NCBI GenBank assembly: GCA_945901035.1 | Contig: CAMDKN010000066.1 | Location: 1-6,879 of the forward strand | Direction: 5' to 3' | DNA from: Gulosibacter massiliensis | Lineage (GTDB): Bacteria; Actinomycetota; Actinomycetes; Actinomycetales; Microbacteriaceae | Length of the DNA stretch: 6,879 nucleotides | Part shown: positions 1 through 5,568 of the stretch, in pieces | Position numbering within the stretch: the first letter of the stretch is position 1 | How the letters are laid out: each line of letters begins with the position of its first letter | Made by a program: the position numbers and the translations under genes | The notes under the pieces: model-generated | The model's input: only the letters and a program-made list of their open reading frames with translations | What the model was told of the DNA's origin: nothing | The model's database searches: none

Positions 1-1620
1 CTGAATCAACGACGGTGCACTGCGGAGAAAACCTTGTTTGTCCGCGTCAAAAACTGCCACGAGAGAAACTTCGGGAAGATCGAGCCCTTCGCGCAGGAGG
101 TTGATGCCGACCAGCACGTCGAAACGCCCCTGGCGGAGTTCCGACAACAACTCGACGCGTCGGAGTGTGTCTACATCGGAATGGAGGTATTCGACCCTGA
201 CTCCCATTCCGCGCAAGTATTCGGTGAGATCTTCCGACATCTTTTTGGTCAGCGTCGTGATGAGTACGCGTTCGTCTTTTGCTACACGTTCACGGATGCT
301 CTCGAGAACGTCGTCGATTTGTCCTTTCGTTGGCTTGACCCTGATCTGTGGGTCTACCAAGCCGGTCGGACGGATGATCTGTTCCACCACGCTGTCGACA
401 ACGCCCATCTCGTACTTCCCCGGTGTCGCCGACAAATACACCTTTTGTCCGACCCGATTGAGGAATTCCGCCCACCGAAGCGGTCGGTTGTCTAGGGCGC
501 TCGGGAGACGAAAACCGTGCTCGACCAGAGTGCGTTTGCGGGACGCATCCCCCTCGTACATTGCGCCGATCTGGGGAACGGTGACGTGGGACTCGTCAAT
601 GATGACCACGAAATCATCGGGGAAATAGTCGAGGAGCGTGTTCGGGGGCTGCCCCGGCTCGCGCCCGTCCATGTGCATCGAATAGTTTTCGATTCCGCTA
701 CAGAAGCCGATCTGTTCCATCATCTCGAGGTCATAGGTTGTGCGCATTCGCAGCCGCTGCGCCTCGAGCAACTTGTTCTGACCCTCCAGCACCGCGAGGC
801 GTTCCTCCAGCTCCGCTTTGATTGCCACGATCGCGCGACGCATCGTCTCACCGCTGGCGGCGTAATGTGATGCCGGAAAAATGGAAATCGACTCCAACTG
901 CTTGATTACCTCGCCGGTTAGTGGGTGAAGTTGATAGAGCGCCTCGATTTCGTCTCCGAACATCTCGATTCGAACCGCTAATTCTTCGTACTGAGGGATG
1001 ATCTCCAGGGTGTCGCCGCGGACTCGGAACTTTCCACGGCTGAAGTCGATGTCGTTACGCTCGTATTGCATTCCCACGAACTTGCGGATGATGTCGGTTC
1101 GGGTGATTCGTTGCCCCACTTGAAGCGCAATCATCGCTTCGAGATACTCCTCCGACGAACCAAGACCATAAATGCAGGACACCGTCGACACGACGATGAC
1201 ATCCCGGCGTGAGAGCAACGAGTTGGTCGTCGAGTGACGCAATCTCTCGACCTCCTCGTTGATGGACGTGTCCTTTTCGATGAACGTGTCGGTCTGAGGA
1301 ACGTAGGCCTCGGGTTGGTAGTAGTCGTAGTAGGAGACGAAATATTCGACTGCGTTTTCGGGCATCAGGTCACGGAATTCGGTGGCGAGCTGTGCGGCGA
1401 GGGTCTTGTTATGGGCAAGCACGAGCGCCGGTCGCTGAATCTGTTCGATGAGCCACGCGGTCGTCGCGGACTTTCCTGTTCCCGTCGCACCGAGCAACAC
1501 GACGTCGGTCTCTCCCGCGTTGATACGGGCGGCCAACTCGGCAATCGCCTTCGGCTGATCGCCACTGGGCGTGTACTCGCTGATGACCTGAAACGGTCGA
1601 ACGGCGCGAGTTGGTTCCAT
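1..1620 (-). CDS. uvrB: Excinuclease ABC subunit B, C-terminus cut by left edge
   Basis: UvrB is the DNA-damage verification helicase of nucleotide excision repair: it is loaded by UvrA, clamps the lesion strand and recruits UvrC. I translated all 540 codons present, from ATG at 1620 to base 1, and found no stop or frameshift. Visible motifs are Walker A GATGTGKS (residues 44-51), the Tyr-rich beta-hairpin [11 protein letters not shown] (96-106) that inserts between the strands, Walker B DESH (342-345), SATPGKYE (397-404) and [14 protein letters not shown] (505-518). The protein breaks off at [11 protein letters not shown], just before the expected TIGRAARN motif, so about 130-150 residues, including the UvrC-binding C-terminus, lie outside the window. 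The start fits the family N-terminus ([15 protein letters not shown]) and lies 9 nt after the coaE stop, with only a weak GGA as ribosome site. This suggests co-transcription and perhaps translational coupling with coaE. I saw no LexA-type operator upstream. Identification is very secure. Confidence 0.98.
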   Translation of the reverse strand, partial: MEPTRAVRPFQVISEYTPSGDQPKAIAELAARINAGETDVVLLGATGTGKSATTAWLIEQIQRPALVLAHNKTLAAQLATEFRDLMPENAVEYFVSYYDYYQPEAYVPQTDTFIEKDTSINEEVERLRHSTTNSLLSRRDVIVVSTVSCIYGLGSSEEYLEAMIALQVGQRITRTDIIRKFVGMQYERNDIDFSRGKFRVRGDTLEIIPQYEELAVRIEMFGDEIEALYQLHPLTGEVIKQLESISIFPASHYAASGETMRRAIVAIKAELEERLAVLEGQNKLLEAQRLRMRTTYDLEMMEQIGFCSGIENYSMHMDGREPGQPPNTLLDYFPDDFVVIIDESHVTVPQIGAMYEGDASRKRTLVEHGFRLPSALDNRPLRWAEFLNRVGQKVYLSATPGKYEMGVVDSVVEQIIRPTGLVDPQIRVKPTKGQIDDVLESIRERVAKDERVLITTLTKKMSEDLTEYLRGMGVRVEYLHSDVDTLRRVELLSELRQGRFDVLVGINLLREGLDLPEVSLVAVFDADKQGFLRSAPSLIQ

Positions 1621-1629
1621 CAGTCCAGC

Positions 1630-2238
1630 CTAATCCCGATAGCGAGACGCAATCTCGTGCCAGACGGCGTCGGTCTGGGCTATGGTGTCGTCGATCGATC
1701 CGCTCGAGTCGATGAGCCAATCCGCCACTTCCGCACGAGCCGCTTCCGTCGCTTGTGAGTTGATTCGCGCCCAGGCCTCGTCACTCGACAGCCCCCGAAT
1801 CGCAACGAGTCGATCATGGCGAACCTCGGGATCACACGCGAGCACGATCACGCCGTCGAATTCTGTGGCACGTCGGGTTTCCACCAGCAGGGGGATGTCA
1901 TAGATGATGATCGCGTCGGGCTCCTGGATTTGAATGTCGGCGACTCGCGCCCGGAATTCGGTTCCGATTGCTGGGTGGACGAGTGCTTCAAGATCCGCAC
2001 GGGCGATTCCGTCATCGAAAATCAGCCGACCGAGTGCTGCCCGGTCTAGTTCGCCGTTCGAATCGATGACCCCTACGCCGAAACGCTCACGAATTGCGTT
2101 CAGCGTCGGGCTTCCCCCACGCTGCACGAACCGCACCAATTCATCGGCCGAAATCACGTGTGCCCCGAGTTCTCGAAAACGCGCCGCAACAGTCGACTTC
2201 CCCGCGGCGATTCCGCCGGTCAACGCGATAAGTGGCAC
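1630..2238 (-). CDS. coaE: Dephospho-CoA kinase
   Basis: CoaE phosphorylates the 3'-hydroxyl of dephospho-CoA with ATP, the final step of coenzyme A synthesis in the cytosol. The 202-residue product begins with a P-loop, LTGGIAAGKST (6-16), followed by SADELVR (30-36), whose Asp32 aligns with the conserved Asp33 of the E. coli enzyme; the usual preceding Asp is Ser here. Other family signatures are YDIPLLVE in the middle and the lid region RLVAIRGLSSDEAWARINSQ. The length matches a single-domain CoaE, and no C-terminal GrpB/UPF0157-like domain is fused, unlike mycobacterial CoaE. Translation appears to start at GTG 2238, directly before PLIALTGG, the normal N-terminus of the family. There is no convincing Shine-Dalgarno sequence before it. 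The gene sits 60 nt after rpsA, behind a strong hairpin, and 9 nt before uvrB, the standard actinobacterial order. Identification is secure; how strongly it depends on the rpsA promoter is unknown. Confidence 0.96.
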   Translation of the reverse strand: MPLIALTGGIAAGKSTVAARFRELGAHVISADELVRFVQRGGSPTLNAIRERFGVGVIDSNGELDRAALGRLIFDDGIARADLEALVHPAIGTEFRARVADIQIQEPDAIIIYDIPLLVETRRATEFDGVIVLACDPEVRHDRLVAIRGLSSDEAWARINSQATEAARAEVADWLIDSSGSIDDTIAQTDAVWHEIASRYRD

Positions 2239-2249
2239 TCGACCAGAGT

Positions 2250-2290
2250 AACTACAAGGGGTGGCCGTTTCCGACCACCCCGCAGTAGTT
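2250..2290 (-). terminator. Two-part hairpin between rpsA and coaE (terminator-like or processing site)
   Basis: Read on the minus strand, AACTAC (2290-2285) pairs with GTAGTT (2255-2250). Inside this, GGGGTGGTC (2281-2273) pairs with GGCCACCCC (2266-2258), closing a 6-nt loop GGAAAC. The two helices (6 bp and 9 bp, one G-U pair) are separated by a small internal loop of 3 and 2 nt. The GC-rich inner stem followed by TTGTAGTT resembles an intrinsic terminator with a poor U-tract, and the U-rich part is itself paired in the full fold. It begins 8 nt after the rpsA stop and ends 11 nt before the coaE GTG. A partial terminator that lowers coaE-uvrB expression relative to rpsA, or an RNA processing or 3'-end-protecting structure, are the likely roles. 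The structure is seen; its role is inferred. Confidence 0.6.
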
Positions 2291-2298
2291 GATCGCTA

Positions 2299-3765
2299 CT
2301 ATTCGGCGCCCTCGTCGGCGAGCTTGTCGCGCAGCGCGATGAGCGCCTCGTCCTCGAACAAGGATCCCGGAGCAACATCGTCCGACGTAGACGCCGAAGA
2401 CGACGAGGAATCAGTGTTCGCAGGAGCAACGTCGGGCAGAGCGTCCGCCTCGGCGTTCATGCGGGCGACCTGAATCTTGTGTGATTCCCAACGCGCTTGG
2501 GCGGCGCCGTAGTCGCGCTCCCACTTCGTGCGGGCTTCGTCGAAGCCGTCCTTCCAGACACCCGTCGCCGGGTCGAAGCCATCGGGATAACGGTACGCAC
2601 CGGTCTCGTCGTAATCGGTCGGCATGCCGTACAGCGCGGGGTCGAACTCGGTACCTTCCGCGTCAACACCCTCGTTTGCCTGCTTGAGCGACAGCGAAAT
2701 GCGTCGACGTTCGAGGTCGATATCGATGATTTTGACGAACACATCGTCGCCCACCGAAACGGCCTGCTCGGCGAGTTCGATGTGCCTCGTCGACAACTCC
2801 GAGATGTGCACCAATCCTTCGATTCCGTCCGCGACGCGAACGAACGCGCCGAACTGGACGAGCTTTGTGACCTTTCCGGGAGCGATTTCACCGATCGCGT
2901 GTTCGCGGGCGAACACCTGCCACGGGTCTTCCTGCGTCGCTTTGAGAGACAGCGAGATGCGCTCGCGGTCATTTTCGACCTCGAGTACCTCGACGGTCAC
3001 TTCCTGACCGATCTCGACGACCTCGGACGCGTGCTCAATGTGCTTCCAGGAAAGTTCGGACACGTGAATCAGTCCGTCGACACCGCCGAGGTCCACAAAG
3101 GCACCGAAGTTGACAATTGACGAGATGACACCCTTGCGGATCTGGCCCTTCTGGATGTTCCCCAGAATCTGGCTGCGGCTCTCTGACTGCGTCTGCTCAA
3201 GCAACGCGCGGCGCGAGAGAACGACGTTGTTGCGGTTCTTGTCGAGTTCGAGAATCTTCGCTTCGATTTCTTGCCCGAGGTAGGGCGTGAGGTCGCGCAC
3301 GCGGCGAAGTTCGATGAGCGATGCCGGCAGGAAGCCACGCAGACCGATGTCGACGATGACACCACCCTTGACGACCTCGATAACGGTTCCGGTGACGATT
3401 CCGTCTGCCTCTTTGACCTTTTCGACATCTCCCCATGCACGCTCGTACTGTGCGCGCTTCTTGGAAAGAATCAGTCGGCCTTCTTTGTCTTCTTTCTGAA
3501 GAACGAGGGCCTCGACCACATCACCGACGGCGACAACCTCTTCTGGGTTGACGTCGTGCTTGATGGAAAGTTCACGGATCGGGATAACACCCTCCGTCTT
3601 GTAACCGACGTCGAGGAGAACCTCGTCGCGGTCAATCTTCACAACGGTGCCTTCAATGAGGTCTCCGTCGTTGAAGAACTTCAGCGTTTTTTCAACTTCG
3701 GCGAGGAAATCCTCGGCTGATCCGATGTCATTAATCGCGACCTGTTTGGTCTGGGGTGTAGTCAT
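2299..3765 (-). CDS. rpsA: 30S ribosomal protein S1, four S1 domains plus actinobacterial tail
   Basis: S1 binds mRNA on the small ribosomal subunit and helps initiation on structured or weak-SD messages. The 488-residue product has four S1 (OB-fold) domains at about 33-104, 121-185, 206-275 and 291-361. Domains 3 and 4 are the best conserved (NFGAFVDLGGVDGLIHVSEL and QFGAFVRVADGIEGLVHISEL). Residues 362-488 form the actinobacterial tail: an aromatic/acidic stretch from EFDPALYGM to about 430, a Ser-rich linker (453-459) and a terminal SLFEDEALIALRDKLADEG. Length is close to the M. tuberculosis protein (about 481). The start is ATG 3765, giving MTTPQTKQVAINDIGSAEDF, which matches relatives and has GGAG 10 nt upstream. 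The reading frame stays open to 3852, but ATG 3789 and TTG 3852 lack ribosome sites and the latter falls on the predicted transcript start. The gene has its own promoter just after the DUF885 stop. Confidence 0.98.
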   Translation of the reverse strand: MTTPQTKQVAINDIGSAEDFLAEVEKTLKFFNDGDLIEGTVVKIDRDEVLLDVGYKTEGVIPIRELSIKHDVNPEEVVAVGDVVEALVLQKEDKEGRLILSKKRAQYERAWGDVEKVKEADGIVTGTVIEVVKGGVIVDIGLRGFLPASLIELRRVRDLTPYLGQEIEAKILELDKNRNNVVLSRRALLEQTQSESRSQILGNIQKGQIRKGVISSIVNFGAFVDLGGVDGLIHVSELSWKHIEHASEVVEIGQEVTVEVLEVENDRERISLSLKATQEDPWQVFAREHAIGEIAPGKVTKLVQFGAFVRVADGIEGLVHISELSTRHIELAEQAVSVGDDVFVKIIDIDLERRRISLSLKQANEGVDAEGTEFDPALYGMPTDYDETGAYRYPDGFDPATGVWKDGFDEARTKWERDYGAAQARWESHKIQVARMNAEADALPDVAPANTDSSSSSASTSDDVAPGSLFEDEALIALRDKLADEGAE

Positions 3766-3775
3766 AGGTGAATTG

Positions 3776-3779
3776 CTCC
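3776..3779 (-). promoter_or_regulatory. Ribosome binding site of rpsA
   Basis: GGAG (3779-3776 read on the minus strand) lies 10 nt before ATG 3765. It is the only recognisable Shine-Dalgarno match near the possible in-frame starts of rpsA and so favours ATG 3765 over ATG 3789. The spacing is slightly long. Confidence 0.65.
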
Positions 3780-3787
3780 AGTGGGGC

Positions 3788-3822
3788 ATAAAATAGGCCC
3801 ACGCAAATCTCTTCACGCGGGC
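3788..3822 (-). promoter_or_regulatory. Second hairpin of the rpsA leader, followed by a U-rich run
   Basis: On the minus strand GCCCGCG (3822-3816) pairs with CGTGGGC (3803-3797), 7 bp with one G-U, extendable by a U-G wobble, around a loop of about 10 nt. A U-rich run (TATTTTAT, 3795-3788) begins one base after the stem, as in an intrinsic terminator. The G-U would be an A-C mismatch on the opposite strand, so the fold suits the rpsA-sense RNA. GTGGG (3802-3798) can instead pair with CCCAC (3785-3781), which ends just before the ribosome site, so two exclusive folds are possible. Regulation such as attenuation or S1 feedback is inference; the pairing is seen. Confidence 0.45.
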
Positions 3823-3836
3823 AGCGGACAGGGACG

Positions 3837-3854
3837 TGTTGCCCGGAGGCAACA
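3837..3854 (-). promoter_or_regulatory. 5'-end stem-loop of the rpsA leader with UCCG tetraloop
   Basis: On the minus strand TGTTGCC (3854-3848) and GGCAACA (3843-3837) form a perfect 7-bp stem closing the loop TCCG (3847-3844). In RNA this is C(UCCG)G, a member of the unusually stable UNCG tetraloop class. The predicted transcription start (about 3853) falls at the base of the stem, so the rpsA message would begin with this hairpin, a position known in other mRNAs to protect 5' ends from decay. There is no U-tract after it, which argues against a terminator for the upstream gene. Confidence 0.55.
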
Positions 3855-3858
3855 GTTC

Positions 3859-3888
3859 AGTCTACTGACCTATTCGAAGTGCCCGCAA
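3859..3888 (-). promoter_or_regulatory. Predicted sigma70/SigA-type promoter of rpsA
   Basis: On the minus strand TTGCGG (-35, 3888-3883) and TAGACT (-10, 3864-3859) are separated by 18 nt. The -10 fits the actinobacterial TAnnnT pattern, and a purine start would be G at 3853, giving a leader of about 88 nt. The -35 begins 3 nt after the DUF885 stop codon, so there is no room for a terminator between the two units and read-through from polA-DUF885 is possible. It is the best promoter-like match in the gap, but it is not tested. Confidence 0.6.
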
Positions 3889-3891
3889 CCG

Positions 3892-5559
3892 CTACCAGTC
3901 GCCGAGAACCGCCACGCGAAGGGTGTCAAGCCCGGTCCCACCAATGTCTAGTGCGCGTTTGTGCCACGCGGGGAGTGAGAAGGCGCTGCCCTCCCGGCGC
4001 TGAGACTCCGCGCGCAGATCTTCCCAGATTCGCTGACCGATTTTGTAGGACGGTGCCTGTCCCGGCCATCCAAGGTAACGATTGACCTCGAAACGAACGA
4101 ATTCGTCCTCCATCAGCACGTTGGCACGCATGAAGTCGTAGGCGTATTCCGCATCCCACACGCTATTTCCATCGGGGCGTTTTTTCCCGAGGTGCACCCC
4201 GATGTCTAACACCACTCGAGCGGCGCGCATCCGCTGACCGTCCAGCATGCCGAATCGATCGCCGTCATCGTCCAGATACCCGAGTTCGGACATCAACCGT
4301 TCGGCGTAGAGCGCCCAACCCTCGGCGTGTCCCGAGGAACCGGCCAATTGGCGCCGCCAGGTGTTCAGTTCGCGGGAGTTGTAGACCGCCTGCGCAATCT
4401 GCAAGTGATGACCCGGAACACCCTCGTGATAGACCGTCGTCGTTTCCCGCCACGTGTCGAACTCGGTGACACCTTCGGGCACGCTCCACCACATTCGTCC
4501 CGCGCGCGAGAAATCATCGCTCGGCCCCGTGTAATAACTCCCGCCCTCTTTCGTCGGCGCGATGTGGCACTCGAGTTTCCTCATTTTCTCTGGGATATCG
4601 AAGTGTTCGCGTCCGAGTTCACGCACCGCGGTGTCCGAGAGGTTCTGCATCCACGCCTGCAGTGCGTCGGTTCCATGAATCTTTCGAGACGGATCATTGT
4701 CGAGAGCCGCGACGGCATCGGCGACCGAACCACCCGCAATTCGGCGGGCGATCTCCTCCTGCTCTTTCGTCATTCGAGCGAGTTCATCGAGTCCCCATTC
4801 GTAGGTTTCATCGAGGTCGACGGTTGTTCCGAGGAAGTGGTGGGAGTGAAGCTGATACACATCGCGCCCGACGCCGTCGTTGTCGTGAGAGGCCGGGGCG
4901 AGGTCGTTTCGCAAGAAATTGACCAATTCGAGATACGCGAGCCGGGCTGATTCAGCAGAAGTGCGCAACTGAGCGCGCAATGATTCCGGAAGGTCTGCCG
5001 GCGCTGTGTTCGTGGCGAAGTCGACGAAAAAGCCATCCCGACCGCCGTTTCGCTCCGCTTGAGTGATCACTTCGATGATTTGGCGTCGCGCGGGAACGTG
5101 GCCCTCACGAATTCCCGACGTCAGCGATTCGCGGTAACCGGCTAACGCACCCGCGACGTTCCCGAGCTTGGTGGCCACCGCTTCCCAGGCCTCGACGCCG
5201 TCGGTCGGCATGAGGTCGAACACATCTCGGACGCCCTGGGCAGGTGACGCGATGTTGTTGAGATCGCGCAGATGCCACTTGGACTCCGACAGTTCGATGG
5301 ACAGTTCGAGGTCCGCGGTGAGATCCAGTTTGGTCACACGGTCGATGTCGTCGACGGGGTCGGTTTTCCGAAGGTCCGAGAGGGTGGCCCGAACAGCAGA
5401 AATGTAGGCCGCGTGACCCGCCGGCGAGTGGTCACCGTAGGACGTGATGTCTCCCTCGCGCCCCAGCCAGATACGCATGTCCGGTTCGAGTTCGCAGAGC
5501 GTGTCGACCCACTGCTCGGCGATGCGGTCAATAGCGGAGGGAGTTCGTGTGTCGTTCAT
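3892..5559 (-). CDS. DUF885-family predicted zinc metallopeptidase
   Basis: This 555-residue protein belongs to the DUF885 family, a group of predicted metallopeptidases whose substrate in this setting I do not know. The evidence is the extended zinc motif YHEGVPGHHLQ (377-387), the downstream GHAEGWALYAERL (410-422) whose Glu413 is a candidate further metal ligand, and the C-terminal YLGWPGQAPSYKIGQ (495-509). The N-terminal 370 residues are mostly helical-looking, with a conserved-looking SYYTGPSDDFSRAGRMWW segment (341-358). No signal peptide or membrane segment is visible, so a cytosolic enzyme is likely, and the length is normal for the family. It starts at ATG 5559, 9 nt after the polA stop, without a clear ribosome site, which suggests coupling to polA. 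It ends 3 nt before the rpsA promoter. Family assignment is strong from motifs; catalytic activity and role are inferred. Confidence 0.9.
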   Translation of the reverse strand: MNDTRTPSAIDRIAEQWVDTLCELEPDMRIWLGREGDITSYGDHSPAGHAAYISAVRATLSDLRKTDPVDDIDRVTKLDLTADLELSIELSESKWHLRDLNNIASPAQGVRDVFDLMPTDGVEAWEAVATKLGNVAGALAGYRESLTSGIREGHVPARRQIIEVITQAERNGGRDGFFVDFATNTAPADLPESLRAQLRTSAESARLAYLELVNFLRNDLAPASHDNDGVGRDVYQLHSHHFLGTTVDLDETYEWGLDELARMTKEQEEIARRIAGGSVADAVAALDNDPSRKIHGTDALQAWMQNLSDTAVRELGREHFDIPEKMRKLECHIAPTKEGGSYYTGPSDDFSRAGRMWWSVPEGVTEFDTWRETTTVYHEGVPGHHLQIAQAVYNSRELNTWRRQLAGSSGHAEGWALYAERLMSELGYLDDDGDRFGMLDGQRMRAARVVLDIGVHLGKKRPDGNSVWDAEYAYDFMRANVLMEDEFVRFEVNRYLGWPGQAPSYKIGQRIWEDLRAESQRREGSAFSLPAWHKRALDIGGTGLDTLRVAVLGDW

Positions 5560-5568
5560 GGGATGAGC

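Noticed and set aside
34..870. Plus-strand open frames at 34-495, 38-628 and 517-870
   Set aside because: They are shadows of uvrB, which is open and fully motif-bearing on the minus strand through this whole region.
1621..1750. Possible LexA/SOS operator or separate promoter before uvrB
   Set aside because: No GAAC-N4-GTTC type palindrome was found. The nearest promoter-like pair (TTGCGT with TAGGCT) has only 14 nt spacing, too short for sigma70.
2052..2066. GTTCGA-containing near-palindrome in coaE resembling half a LexA box
   Set aside because: Only one half-site matches, the other side lacks TCGAAC at the right spacing, and it lies inside coding sequence.
2497..3120. Open frame of 207 codons on the plus strand (and a similar one at 4327-4950)
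   Set aside because: Both are antisense to well-supported genes (rpsA and DUF885), and their translations mirror the opposite-strand coding with no family motifs.
3766..3852. Longer rpsA start giving 29 extra residues (TTG 3852) or 8 extra (ATG 3789)
   Set aside because: TTG 3852 falls at the predicted transcription start within the tetraloop hairpin, ATG 3789 has no ribosome site, and the extra residues do not resemble S1 N-termini. ATG 3765 has GGAG upstream and the expected sequence.
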